A stretch of 64,000 bases of DNA from JAKVCB01 sp963578605 (GTDB lineage Bacteria > Planctomycetota > Planctomycetia > Pirellulales > Lacipirellulaceae), in assembly GCA_963578605.1 (NCBI GenBank), contig CAUZEA010000004.1:48387-112386 (forward strand). Reading direction: 5' to 3'. The notes under the pieces are model-generated. The model searched no databases and had not been told where the DNA came from. It saw only the letters and a list, made by a program, of their open reading frames with translations. The translations under genes and the position numbers were made by a program. Of this stretch, positions 54,390 through 63,983 are shown piece by piece (positions within the stretch are counted from its first letter, which is position 1; every line of letters starts with the position of its first letter).

Positions 54390-55007
54390 CTATCCCATGG
54401 AATCGAGCACTTTTTTGGCCAGTTGCTGAATTTGCGATTGTAGTTGATCAATCGATTGGGCCGCATCGACGACATGAATGTGCTGGGCATCGCGCCGGGC
54501 TTCGGCGAGAAAACCTTCTCGCACACGGAGGCGATAGTCTTTGGATTGCTGTTCCATTCGATCGAGTTCTCGAGCAAGTCGCTTTTGGGCAGTTGTTTCC
54601 GACATATCAAGCAGGAAAACACAATCCGGCATGATGCCGGCAGTGGCTACACAACCAACATCCCGTACGATATTTGCATCGAGTCCTCCGGCGAAAGCCT
54701 GGTAGGCGATGTTCGCCAGCAAGAAGCGGTCGGAAACAACAATTTGCCCGTTCTCCAGGGCCGGCCGAATGATTTCTTCAACCAATTGCGCGCGGGTTGC
54801 CATATAAAGGAGCATCTCGGTCCGAAGCGTGATTGGAAGTTCAGCGCCACCGTGAAGCAGAATATCGCGAATTCGTTCACCCAACGGTGTGCTACCCGGA
54901 TCACGGCACGTTACCACAGGATGTCCAAGCGAGCGAAGCCATTCGCAGAACAGTTGCAGCTGGGTTGTCTTCCCAACGCCGTCGATGCCATCAAATGAGA
55001 AGAACAT
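54390..55007 (-). CDS. tmk: Thymidylate kinase
   Basis: A 205-residue nucleoside-monophosphate kinase making dTDP. The P-loop is FDGIDGVGKTTQ (residues 5-16). The DR(Y/F/W) motif appears as VVSDRFLLANIAYQ. The lid region contains KRLARELDRMEQQ. Full length, ATG at 55007. It lies 59 bp downstream of the TolC-like gene and may be co-transcribed. Confidence 0.96.
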   Translation of the reverse strand: MFFSFDGIDGVGKTTQLQLFCEWLRSLGHPVVTCRDPGSTPLGERIRDILLHGGAELPITLRTEMLLYMATRAQLVEEIIRPALENGQIVVSDRFLLANIAYQAFAGGLDANIVRDVGCVATAGIMPDCVFLLDMSETTAQKRLARELDRMEQQSKDYRLRVREGFLAEARRDAQHIHVVDAAQSIDQLQSQIQQLAKKVLDSMG

Positions 55008-55066
55008 GCGGTTTGCCGGAATGGGTGCAGCAGAGTAGACCTCCCCTGGGTGACCATTCCTGTTTC

Positions 55067-57547
55067 TCAGAGATTATCGTCTAGCGGAAAGTGAGGTTGC
55101 AGGTCCAGGGAGGACTCGTGCTTTGTAATTGGAGTGCTTGTTTTGTCTAAAAGCCCGGTAGGCGTGGTTGGCTCACTTGTTGGATTTTCCAGCATAAGGG
55201 GATGATGTGGCTGCCACTGGTTTGGCTGCCAGAATTCGAATGTTTCGCTGGCGGCATTAATACGCAGGCGGTTTCCTATTTCTGCGATTTGCGCTGAGGT
55301 TATTTCAAGTGTCGAGTCGATATCCGCCTGATCAAGTCCAACCTCGTTCAAAAAATCCTCCTGAGAGGAATCGAACGGTGGTAATTCTTGAGGAAAAGGG
55401 GTGAACTGGATAGCATCGGCCTTGGTCGGTTCAGGAAGATCCGGCAATTTGTCTTCGCGGATTTCTCCCCCGATGATTTCAGGTCCCTCCCCAATGATTT
55501 CAAGTTCTTCCCCAACAGTGTAGCAGTTCGAGCAGCCGTTTTGATAGGGGCCGCGGCTCACGATACCCGGCATCGTGAATCCGTAATCGAGGTACATGCT
55601 TGCGTCACGTTGGCGAGCACGGCGCAGTGCATCGAAATACGCCCTGCCTGGCCAGGGGCCTTCAGACAGATAAACGCCGTTGTAGTCCAATGCTGAACCC
55701 TTACGACGGTGCACAAGGGAAATGGCTTTGTTGTAATCGACAAGTGCCTGGTAGTAGGACGATTCAGCCTCGGCGCGGCGCCGTTGGGCGTCCAGTAATT
55801 GATCGAGCGTAGTTCTACCAGCATCGTAGATTTCGTGGACCGTTTGAACTTCACGTTCAGCGGCCAGGGCCCGATTGAACAACGTTTGGGTTTGTCCGTA
55901 ACTGAGGTCGAGATCACGAATGGCGTCAGCTATTTGATGGCAAATTTCGAGTTCAAGGTTGTTGAGCACGGCCCGCTCCCGTGCCAGCAGCAATTCGTTA
56001 TGGCGTACCGTTGAAATTTGTCGTCGGTACCCAATGGGTACACTGAGTTGCAGTCCAAGTTGCCACTCCTGGAAATCGCCACCGGTCATGACATCAAAGG
56101 CGTTAGAGCCTGGTGAGGTGAATGGAATACCGCTACGATGCGGCCCGATCAGTTCGTCTCCTAATCCCATCCAGCGGTATGTTCCCACCGCATCCAGTCT
56201 CGGCAGGAGGTGATTCCGAGCAGCAATGAGGCTCAATTCACGCCGCTTGACTTCCCATTTTTGTTTACGGACTTCGACACGACGAACTAGCGCCTCGGTA
56301 TGGATTTCAGCCCAGTCGAAGTGAATACTGGCTGTCGTTGGATCATCGGAAGGGCGAATCAGCTTGCCATCGGACGGCGGCAGGCCCATGATGTATCGCA
56401 ACCGCGATTCTGCCCGAAACAGCTCGGTCTGGGCTTGCTCAACTTGCGAGCGGAACAGGAAGTATTGCGAGCGGGCTTGAGCTTCACGGTCGGCACTGCC
56501 GTCACGTGAACCGGTGAGGAACTTGGCATGTACGTTCTTCCAGGTTTCCAGAGAGCTGTTGCGCCCCAACTTGCGTGCTTGCAAATCGCGGAAGGCAAAG
56601 TACAAATCCCAGTACGTATTTTCCACGTCGCCCACAAGGTTCCGCACGCCGCCTTCGAAGTCGGCCAACGAAAGGTCCGTACGAATTCGTGCAATCATCA
56701 CGCCGTCAATCGGATTGACTGCTCCAGAGGCATACTGGTTGAATGAAAAGGGACCGGCGATTCGGTTGTACTTGGTGCCACTTCCTTGAAAAAACGGATG
56801 GCTGAATGATGCCTCGAAATTTGTGGTCCAGGCACTTGCAAACGCTTGAAACGGGACCCCCACAGTCGGAGGGTTTTCAGGTGACGAAATGTTGTTGCCT
56901 TCGTAACGCGTATTGTTGCGGATACTGAATTGCGTACCGGGGGCTGTTACTTTTGTGATGCCAGATGTGAAAGTTCCGATTTCTTGAGCGAGGATCGCCG
57001 GCGAAAAATCTTCAGCGAGGCCACCGTCGTCACGGTTTTGCGGCGTCCGGTTTTTGTTCCAGAAGACACTCGCGTCAAGTTGTGCATCGAATGCCGAAAG
57101 GGCCGCTTCTACACCCGTTCCGCCGAATGGCGAGGCAACAGATGCACCGGTTGCCGACTCCGTAAGTGCCGGATCGTAAACGGTTGAGACAGCTACCGGA
57201 CTCGTAATTGTTCGTGAAATGGTCTCTGGCGCCGTCGATGCAACACGCCCACCCAGTTGCCGCATGACCTTACTGTTGTTTAGCGTGATCCGTGTGACCT
57301 CTTGCAGAGTCATACTCCAGATTTCGTAGTTGTCTGGATTCCGGAGGGTGAGTGGTGGAGTTGCACAAGAAGTTTCACACAGGCATGGTTCCTCCACATC
57401 CGGATAGTCAATTTCTGTCGCCATACCCAGATAGTGCGAGAGGTCACCGTCTTCCATAAAGAAGAACGGTTGAACCGGCTGACAACCGGTCGACAGAACC
57501 GATCCGCAAACAAGTAGACTCCAGAAGGTGCGGAGACGCCGACTCAT
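55067..57547 (-). CDS. TolC-like outer-membrane factor lipoprotein
   Basis: An 826-residue protein. The N-terminus RTFWSLLVCGSVLSTGC is a lipoprotein-type signal with the acylated Cys at about residue 22. Residues about 110-600 follow the outer-membrane efflux protein pattern of long amphipathic helices: FEGGVRNLVGDVENTYWDLYFAFRDLQ, then ALAAEREVQTVHEIYDAGRTTLDQLLDAQRRRAEAE. The final 200 residues are acidic and Pro-rich and not TolC-like. Expected role: outer-membrane channel of an export system. No pump or adaptor gene is adjacent. ATG at 57547 has only a weak AGGA upstream. Confidence 0.85.
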   Translation of the reverse strand: MSRRLRTFWSLLVCGSVLSTGCQPVQPFFFMEDGDLSHYLGMATEIDYPDVEEPCLCETSCATPPLTLRNPDNYEIWSMTLQEVTRITLNNSKVMRQLGGRVASTAPETISRTITSPVAVSTVYDPALTESATGASVASPFGGTGVEAALSAFDAQLDASVFWNKNRTPQNRDDGGLAEDFSPAILAQEIGTFTSGITKVTAPGTQFSIRNNTRYEGNNISSPENPPTVGVPFQAFASAWTTNFEASFSHPFFQGSGTKYNRIAGPFSFNQYASGAVNPIDGVMIARIRTDLSLADFEGGVRNLVGDVENTYWDLYFAFRDLQARKLGRNSSLETWKNVHAKFLTGSRDGSADREAQARSQYFLFRSQVEQAQTELFRAESRLRYIMGLPPSDGKLIRPSDDPTTASIHFDWAEIHTEALVRRVEVRKQKWEVKRRELSLIAARNHLLPRLDAVGTYRWMGLGDELIGPHRSGIPFTSPGSNAFDVMTGGDFQEWQLGLQLSVPIGYRRQISTVRHNELLLARERAVLNNLELEICHQIADAIRDLDLSYGQTQTLFNRALAAEREVQTVHEIYDAGRTTLDQLLDAQRRRAEAESSYYQALVDYNKAISLVHRRKGSALDYNGVYLSEGPWPGRAYFDALRRARQRDASMYLDYGFTMPGIVSRGPYQNGCSNCYTVGEELEIIGEGPEIIGGEIREDKLPDLPEPTKADAIQFTPFPQELPPFDSSQEDFLNEVGLDQADIDSTLEITSAQIAEIGNRLRINAASETFEFWQPNQWQPHHPLMLENPTSEPTTPTGLLDKTSTPITKHESSLDLQPHFPLDDNL

Positions 57548-57872
57548 CGAATTGCGGTTCCTAGGTGCGCGACGTGGCCACACTTACAGGTGGCCCGGGT
57601 GTGAGCGACTGCCTAAAGTTCTTGCGATCGGAAAACCAATGACCAGTAGAACGACACGGTCATTGCCTTTCATGAACTGGTTTCCCCCCAGGCAGGCCTC
57701 CACAGTTTGACGACAGCGGCGATTCGGCACGCCATCCGCGCAACTGAAATAACCGACAAAATCATTATCGGCTGCCCAAACGGTAAACTTTGGCTAAATC
57801 GCCAAGAGCAGGAGCCTGCCCGTCGAAAACGCAAGCCAACACCACCCGCTACCGCAGGGCGATTCGGTGCTT
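57548..57872. other. Gene-free interval
   Basis: About 325 bp between two minus-strand genes. Frames on both strands here lack start signals and hydrophobic or motif content. No terminator was recognised. Confidence 0.4.
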
Positions 57873-58346
57873 TCACAGATGCATGCCAGCAAAGCTGGCT
57901 AAATCTTCGATGTGGTCGACCTGACTGGCCGCAGCGACTGCTCTGGCCAGGTTTCCCTCAGCTACGAAGCGATCGAACTCGATCAAGACGGCAGCTTCCA
58001 CGGCTTTGATGAACCATGCCTTCACGGGGCTTGGCAAGCCACTGCAGGTTGCCGCCGTTAGTTCGATCTCCAAGTCGGTTGCCTCCGCTTTGTCGTCCCC
58101 GGAACTGGCGATGACTGTCCCTACGAACTCAAATCGCAACATTCCGTCCACTTCGGAGTTCGCCAACCGGTACACACAGCGTGCATTATAGAGAAAATAG
58201 GCATTTTTTCCGGCATGACGATCGATTGCTTGTTTCAGCCGCTCGCACCGCAGGCGGTAGGCATCCGACGCGTCGAGCGGCACATCGAATCGCCCCACCA
58301 GCTGCAGTGGCAAACAGTCAAAGACAATATCAACGACCGGGTGCAT
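57873..58346 (-). CDS. Cytoplasmic protein of unknown function
   Basis: A 157-residue soluble protein beginning MHPVVDIVFDCLPLQLVGRFDVPLDAS. It contains DAYRLRCERLKQAIDRHAGKNAYFLYNA and ends in a helical stretch (AVAAASQVDHIEDLASF). Beta-alpha alternation suggests a compact fold; no cysteine pair, no membrane segment, no recognised motif. It lies 63 bp downstream of the 655-residue exported protein and may share its transcript. Confidence 0.72.
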   Translation of the reverse strand: MHPVVDIVFDCLPLQLVGRFDVPLDASDAYRLRCERLKQAIDRHAGKNAYFLYNARCVYRLANSEVDGMLRFEFVGTVIASSGDDKAEATDLEIELTAATCSGLPSPVKAWFIKAVEAAVLIEFDRFVAEGNLARAVAAASQVDHIEDLASFAGMHL

Positions 58347-58409
58347 GACGCCAAGGGTACGTGACGGTGGTTTTGCCTGGGTGAGGTTCTGCCAAGCGGC
58401 ACTTGCAGG

Positions 58410-60377
58410 TTACGGCAAATTCCAGGTCAGGGTCAACCAGCCATTTTCGCTATCGGACTCGCGCAGTGCCAGCATACCGACATCGGCCAATTCTCCCGTG
58501 AGTTCGATCATCGGCATTTCGAGGGTTTTCGGAAATCCGTCACCTTGATCGGTCAAATCGTTGACGACTTTAATGAGATTACTACGGAGACCAACCTGCC
58601 GCGTGGAAAGCCCCCGTCCGGTCGCAGGGTCAAAATTTGTGGGAAGGACATCAACATCCCCGGAGCGGAGCAAAAACAAACCACCATTTTTAGGATTCAA
58701 TTTGTATTTGACGATCAAATCCCAGCCATCGAAACGATCACCGCCTGATACAATTCGTGCCGTGTGTACCGCCAGCTTGATCTGCCCGTCCGCAAACTCA
58801 ACAGACACAGGTCTTGTACGACGGAACGTGATGGACCAGGGACGGTCACTCGGTTCCCCAGGGGTTGCCGCGTCGGCACCTGCTTCTTTGTCCTGCTCGT
58901 CGTCTGGAATCTCCAATTCCTCAAGCAGATCATCTAACCACTGCGGGAGTTTCCTGTCGAGTTGGCCACCATCCCCAGCGGTAGATTCACTTAAGGTTGC
59001 GCCGCTCAATATGGTTGCCACATAGTTACTTGCAGCTGTTTGTTGAATCCGCGCACTGAGGTCGTAATTCCCGTCAATTGGCGGCGGGGGACCCGAGGCT
59101 GCAAGTTCGTCATTTTTAGCTTGCACCACTTCGATCGATGCAACGTCGGTCGTCGAGCTGAAGCGAATATGTTCCGGAAAGGCCCCCTTGCGGAGCAAGG
59201 GGTAGCGAAAAACGTCCCGATACTGGCGGCGCAAGCCCTTGATCTCCTCAGTCAGTTCCTCGTCAAACTCAACCCGAATATCACGTTCGGCATGTTGTGA
59301 GGCAATCGCTTCGGCCCGACGTTTGCTTTCCTGCACCCGTTGCCCGCCGATCCGCGAAATGAATCCGCTGAACAACCCGTTGTTGCGGGCCCGCACGCTG
59401 TGGATCTTCGTACGGGTTGTCGCATCGGCAAGTGATGGCATGATGCGGAACGCCCGATCGGTGAATTCAACACGTTTGCTGGCGGTAAAGTCGGTGAATC
59501 CCGTGCTTCGGATCACGATCGGGCCGTTATATCCGAAGTTTTCCGAAACGATCTCCCCCATCGACGAGACCTCAATGATCGCTCGATCTGTTGCCGGAAT
59601 GAGCTGCAGTTTGACCGATCCCTTTGTCTGCGATTTGCCTCGAATCGCCGTTCCCAGAATCGTATCGCGCACGTCGCCAACCTCGTCGATTTCGCCCGAC
59701 ATTGCAGCCGAGAGAAATTGTGCCGAAACGTCGATGATTGCGTTTGGAAGGCCATGCTGATCTCGTACAGCCGCATGCAACTCTGGCGAGAAACCTAGTC
59801 CATGGATAAATCCTAAACGCCTCCCAATCAAGTGCTCAAGTCGCGGTGTCGGATGTTGAGCGTATGTTGACAAGTCACGTGCGAGTGCTTGAGTGACTTT
59901 CGTGTATTGATCCTCCAGATCGGGTTTTCCACTCGCTGATGCCAGATCAATGTAACGTCGTAAGCTTTTTGCTAGCCGACGGAAAGGAGCACGTTCCAGC
60001 CCTGGTTCATCCGTGTTGAGTTGCCGGTAGACAAGCGACAGCTTTGCCAGATTGGATTTGGACGCGGTTTTCAATTCTTCCGGCAAGTTTTCCCAATGCA
60101 GATACTGTTTCCACTTTGTGCCACCATCATGGTTCGTTGTCAGCCATTGCTGGAGGTCATTTGCACTCTCGAGAGCGGCCTGACGGGCCGCGGACACTTG
60201 TTCGGCAGTAATGGGGCGATAGTCGTCGTTGGACGTGCGTACGCGTTCCACCAAATCGAGCTCTTGGGCCAATGTTGTTTGAGCCACATGGCCCGCACAA
60301 GCCCAGAGAATACAGGTGAGTGACAGGCCCATGTGTTGTCCGAGGACAATGGCTCTGGCAAAAATCGGATCGTTCAT
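58410..60377 (-). CDS. Exported protein of unknown function
   Basis: A 655-residue protein with a probable signal peptide (LGLSLTCILWACAGHVAQTTLAQE-type, about residues 16-38). Residues 40-200 are helical. The middle contains beta-rich repeats (GSVKLQLIPATDRAIIEVSS, GPIVIRSTGFTDFTASKRVEF). A Glu/Asp-rich linker near 470-510 separates a C-terminal beta domain ending WLTLTWNLP. Composition and layout are those of large planctomycete periplasmic unknowns; function cannot be assigned. ATG at 60377 with AAGGA upstream. Confidence 0.78.
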   Translation of the reverse strand: MNDPIFARAIVLGQHMGLSLTCILWACAGHVAQTTLAQELDLVERVRTSNDDYRPITAEQVSAARQAALESANDLQQWLTTNHDGGTKWKQYLHWENLPEELKTASKSNLAKLSLVYRQLNTDEPGLERAPFRRLAKSLRRYIDLASASGKPDLEDQYTKVTQALARDLSTYAQHPTPRLEHLIGRRLGFIHGLGFSPELHAAVRDQHGLPNAIIDVSAQFLSAAMSGEIDEVGDVRDTILGTAIRGKSQTKGSVKLQLIPATDRAIIEVSSMGEIVSENFGYNGPIVIRSTGFTDFTASKRVEFTDRAFRIMPSLADATTRTKIHSVRARNNGLFSGFISRIGGQRVQESKRRAEAIASQHAERDIRVEFDEELTEEIKGLRRQYRDVFRYPLLRKGAFPEHIRFSSTTDVASIEVVQAKNDELAASGPPPPIDGNYDLSARIQQTAASNYVATILSGATLSESTAGDGGQLDRKLPQWLDDLLEELEIPDDEQDKEAGADAATPGEPSDRPWSITFRRTRPVSVEFADGQIKLAVHTARIVSGGDRFDGWDLIVKYKLNPKNGGLFLLRSGDVDVLPTNFDPATGRGLSTRQVGLRSNLIKVVNDLTDQGDGFPKTLEMPMIELTGELADVGMLALRESDSENGWLTLTWNLP

Positions 60378-60650
60378 TTCCAGTTGTCCTTATGTGTGGG
60401 GATTCCACAACCTGATGGCCAGGTCTTCCGGGAGGTTTTTTGCTGGTCAGGGGGGCCAAAATTGTGCCTGGGCGGGAAGCAGACAGGCTGCGGCAACTCC
60501 TGGACTTGGCCTGTGGCAGCGCCTGTGGCAGCTTACAAACTCTACTCAGTCTACCTAGATTGCTACCGGGGTGCCAGTCGTGGTCGGTGGCTCGGCAGGC
60601 GAAAATCCAGACCGGACCGTCGCAGTTTGTGGCCGGACACGGGTAAAAGA

Positions 60651-61174
60651 CTACCGCACTGCGTCGCTGATCGGGAACATCGTCTCCTCGGGCCCCAGTT
60701 CAGAAAGGGCGATATCAAGGGCTATTGGCCGCCTGTTTTCCAAGATGCCCTCGAGCGGAGAGGTTGTCGATGTGTCGCTGTTGACCGCCTGAGCGGAAAG
60801 TGCCAGCAGGAGTTGGCTCTCTTTGGCATCGTTTTCGGCTATCGGTGCAGTCTGGTTCGCGTCATCCGTTTTGCGATGGGATAGCACCTGTAAGTTTCCA
60901 GACGAGGTAGAGGATCCCAGAGAAGACACACCGGCAGATCCAGCCAACACGTTGTTGGTCCCCGAGTCAGCAATGGGCAGGCGTAGATGCCCGAATTGGT
61001 CAGCACGTTGTTGGCAGAGCCGGGTTCAAATTTTATGCTGTAGCGGAATATGTAATTAGAACAGTACAGATCCAGCGCATTGGAACTCCCCCAGACCTGC
61101 ATGGCCGCTTCGCGAATTTGTCCATCCGTGTTGGCCCGAATTTCAACCTGGTTGGAATGAATGCGTTGGGCATT
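60651..61174 (-). pseudogene. Detached 3' part of the beta-helix gene
   Basis: Directly after the TAA at 61175-61177 the same frame stays open and keeps protein-like sequence (RIHSNQVEIRANTDGQIREA, then LYCSNYIFRYSIKFEPG and NNVLTNSG). Near 60988-60993 it must shift by one base to continue as HLRLPIADSGTNNVLAGSAGVSS and on to the stop at 60651. Two lesions in 190 bp suggest that the full-length gene once ended here. Confidence 0.65.
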
Positions 61175-63409
61175 TTAAGAACTTTCACCAAGCTGTATGC
61201 CAATGTGGGCTGTAGCGTGCGTATGCAGCGACCGAATCGTATTGTCAGAAAAGGTTGTGCTTGCAGAGGGGTTGACGACTTTTATTCCGAAGTAGCCTGT
61301 GTTAACTTCATGCAGAACAAACAGGTTGTCTTGAATGTCTTTGAGACTTGGGTCAATTCTTACACCGGTATTGGATACTGCGTTACTGCCGACGACTGCA
61401 CCAATGCGTACCGTACTGTTATGGACTCCCGTATCATCGGGACGGATCACTAGTGAATTGGCAGCCCCGGTTGAGACAAGTTGTCCTGTCAGCTCGAAAG
61501 TTGAATTGTTCATGTCGCCCAGAGACAAGGTTGTGCCACCTGACCGGGAGTCATTAAACGTTACGGCATAAATGTTGTAGGTACGGTTGGTAAGATCACT
61601 CACCGGAAGATCGCTGTTAATCTGATAGAGTCCAAAATTAGTGGTTGGACTGGTATTACGGACACCACGCCCGTGTACAATTACGTCGAGATTGTTTGCT
61701 GCAGCATAGTCGAAAGCTTCTTGAAGGCCGTAGGTGGTTGTTCCAGTGATGGGTAAGGTTGTCCCGTTTGGAAGGTAGACGGTTGCGGGAATACCGGTGG
61801 ATAGGTTTGCATCCGGTGGGTTCACCGTGACGCGGCCTGCCGTGCTAAACGGATCAAAGCCGATGGCAGGGTCTGTGCGAGCACCGGGAAAAATATTGTA
61901 GGCCGCAAACCCGCTTCCCGTGTAAAAAATCTGGTTGCGTGGGACGTTCCGGAAGTGAAGGCTCAGGTCGTTGATCGTGGCCTGCTGTGAATTCATCGTC
62001 ACTTTGGAATTCTTGGCCTCGATGTCTGCATTAAAGTGAAACCGGCTGTCTACAACACCCTTGGTGCCATACTTGGGTCCGTCCAGCGGGTGAGGCGTTC
62101 GCGGATGAAAAAGTACGCCGTGTGCGGCTTGCGGTGCGTTGATTGCACCACCATCCCAGTACCAGTCGGTCAGCATTGTGCTGTCAAAGCGTATACCAAA
62201 GTCGGTAACGCTTGAACTAAAATTCATCGTTACATCTTGAAAGCGAAATGTCCGCAGTTGGATTTCTTCAATATCCAGGTGTGCATCAAGCGTGTAGGTT
62301 CCCGGAAGCACAAAGATGCTCCATCCCTGCTCCGCAGAAAGATCAAAGGCTTCCTGGAGTCCCTGAGTTTGGGATGTTGAAATATCAAGTTGGGAACCAT
62401 CGGGTAAAGTAACTCCCGAGGTTTCTACGACGATTGCTGATGGCGTGAAAGGCGCTGGCGGCGGCCCGTCAAGCACGACTTCTCCCAGGTGTTCCTGCCA
62501 CACTGTGTAATCTGCAGCATCAATTCTGCCGTTGCCATCGGCACCAGTACCAACAGTCACTGTTTGGTCGAATGTCGATTGCCATCGCGTGTAGTCTGCG
62601 CCGTCGACAACAAAATCGTCGTTGTAGTCACCCGGGAGTGCATACTCTTCAATATGGACGTTATAGGCCGCAAAGGTTTCGATCCCATTGCCTTCTTCTC
62701 CGGTCCCATCGACGACAATTCTAAGCTGATCAAGCAGTTGCATCCTTACGGTTGTGGGGGGTATCTCGATGATATTGTCTTGATCAGCAAAGTCGGCCGA
62801 GATATCAATGACCGGGTCGGTGTCCGCATTTTTAAAAACCTGTAGCCGCATCTGGCGTTCTGGTTCAAAGGTGGCCTGTGTGAGGAAGCCAGTAATTTTT
62901 ACGGCTCCCATGTCCACGTCAGGGCCAGCGAACCAGGCGATGAGATTAGGACCATGACCGGCTATGGAATTGGTGGGTAAACCCCAGCTTCCCCCCCGGG
63001 CGTAAGAGGGAAGTCCCCCGGCGCCGGCCCAACCCGCGCCAACGCCGAATGTATCGGGTCCAGGTGCAGCTGAGTTGCCATTGGTTTTTAGGAGTGATGC
63101 ATAGGACCCATCTGACCCATAGTAGCCCCAAATGTCGTTGGGATTGTTTTGGGGAAGACCACCGGAGAAATCGGCAGCAAAGTCCGCAGCTAGATCCCAA
63201 GACTGGGCCGAAAGAACAATCCGCTGTTCAAGACGCTCGAAGTGGAACTGCCATGATCGCGTGCTTTTTCCAAAAAATCCAGGTAACACCGGCAGATTTT
63301 CCTCCATCGTTCTCTGTACCTTGAGTCGCTTGTGTTCCAAAAAACGCTGTCCAACACCACCGGCGACTCGTTGGAACCATTTTAGCAAGAAGATATAAAT
63401 TCCAGGCAT
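61175..63409 (-). CDS. Surface beta-helix/dockerin protein with LEPR-like motif, 3'-truncated
   Basis: A 744-residue protein. The N-terminus has the LEPR-type planctomycete motif FERLEQRIVLSA at 57-68, seen in cell-surface proteins of this phylum. A lectin-like beta region follows (about 70-250). A type I dockerin-like pair of calcium loops is at about 261-310 (GDYNDDFVVDGADY and DGNGRIDAADY). Two pectate-lyase-type beta-helix segments then begin with the recurring LPDGSQLDIS...GLQEAFD and LPNGTTLPIT...GLQEAFD signatures. The frame stops at 61175, but sequence beyond continues the helix, so the visible product lacks about 170 residues. ATG at 63409. Confidence 0.8.
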   Translation of the reverse strand: MPGIYIFLLKWFQRVAGGVGQRFLEHKRLKVQRTMEENLPVLPGFFGKSTRSWQFHFERLEQRIVLSAQSWDLAADFAADFSGGLPQNNPNDIWGYYGSDGSYASLLKTNGNSAAPGPDTFGVGAGWAGAGGLPSYARGGSWGLPTNSIAGHGPNLIAWFAGPDVDMGAVKITGFLTQATFEPERQMRLQVFKNADTDPVIDISADFADQDNIIEIPPTTVRMQLLDQLRIVVDGTGEEGNGIETFAAYNVHIEEYALPGDYNDDFVVDGADYTRWQSTFDQTVTVGTGADGNGRIDAADYTVWQEHLGEVVLDGPPPAPFTPSAIVVETSGVTLPDGSQLDISTSQTQGLQEAFDLSAEQGWSIFVLPGTYTLDAHLDIEEIQLRTFRFQDVTMNFSSSVTDFGIRFDSTMLTDWYWDGGAINAPQAAHGVLFHPRTPHPLDGPKYGTKGVVDSRFHFNADIEAKNSKVTMNSQQATINDLSLHFRNVPRNQIFYTGSGFAAYNIFPGARTDPAIGFDPFSTAGRVTVNPPDANLSTGIPATVYLPNGTTLPITGTTTYGLQEAFDYAAANNLDVIVHGRGVRNTSPTTNFGLYQINSDLPVSDLTNRTYNIYAVTFNDSRSGGTTLSLGDMNNSTFELTGQLVSTGAANSLVIRPDDTGVHNSTVRIGAVVGSNAVSNTGVRIDPSLKDIQDNLFVLHEVNTGYFGIKVVNPSASTTFSDNTIRSLHTHATAHIGIQLGESS

Positions 63410-63591
63410 TACCGGAAGAGAAATTCGCGGGTTTTTAAAATTCTATAGTGCTTTGTTGGGCAGGTACTTTGAGCAGCAGGGGCCTTGGTTGAAGAATGCG
63501 GGGAGTTTGCACATAACTGGCAGTTGGCGAGGGCGTTTTTGTATTTTTCAGAGTGCCGATTTCCCAAAAGTATTTTGTTGGGCTGGGCCTG

Positions 63592-63897
63592 ATGGATGTC
63601 CGACGGATTACAGTTTTTGTGCTGCTTGGAACGCTCTTTGCGGTCGATTGCAGCTTTCTGCTGGCCAGTCCGAGGGGTGAAGGTGTTGCACCTGACACTT
63701 GGTGGTCATTCTCCCCGGTAATTCGTCCGGAACTTCCGCAGGTCAGCAATGCAGGTTGGCCCAAATCACCACTGGACCGGTTTGTTTTAGCCCGGCTAGA
63801 GGCCGAGCAAATTGATCCTTCTGCCGAGGCCGACCGCGTTACGCTGCTGCGACGAGTAACGCTTGATTTGACAGGACTGACCTTACCCCGCTTTTAG
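63592..63897 (+). pseudogene. Truncated PSCyt2/DUF1549-type exported protein, 5' part
   Basis: About 101 codons. A signal peptide (MDVRRITVFVLLGTLFAVDCSFLLA) precedes WWSFSPV...PELP, then SPLDRFVLARLEAEQIDPSAEADRVTLLRRVTLDLTGL, which is the standard opening of planctomycete DUF1549 proteins (PSCyt family, often 700-1000 residues). The frame then reads TLPRF and stops, instead of the usual LPPTPEE continuation. The break coincides with palindromic sequence, so an insertion is likely. ATG at 63592; a GTG at 63553 is less likely. Confidence 0.7.
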
Positions 63898-63928
63898 TAC
63901 CAGCCTAAGTGAGAGAATCGGGGTTAAG
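63882..63928. repeat. Imperfect inverted repeat at the break point
   Basis: CTTACCCCG (63882-63890) is matched by CGGGGTTAAG (63919-63928), complementary except for one extra A. It begins where the DUF1549 frame loses its family sequence. Confidence 0.5.
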
Positions 63929-63934
63929 TAACTC

Positions 63935-63983
63935 GGCTGTGTTCTGGAGGCTGAGGCGTAGCCGAAGCTGGAAGAACACAGCC
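63935..63983. mobile_element. 49-bp palindromic element, probable end of an insertion
   Basis: GGCTGTGTTCT (63935-63945) and AGAACACAGCC (63973-63983) form an 11-bp perfect stem. Inside are a 4/4 internal loop, then GCT/AGC, opposed GA steps and GGC-GTA-GCC at the tip. Such composite hairpins occur at subterminal positions of IS200/IS605-like elements and in REP-type repeats. No transposase is visible before the window ends, so the type is unproven. Confidence 0.4.

Noticed and set aside
63935..63983. Interpretation of the 49-bp palindrome as a transcription terminator
   Set aside because: No T-run follows on either side, and the internal loops are unlike an intrinsic terminator.
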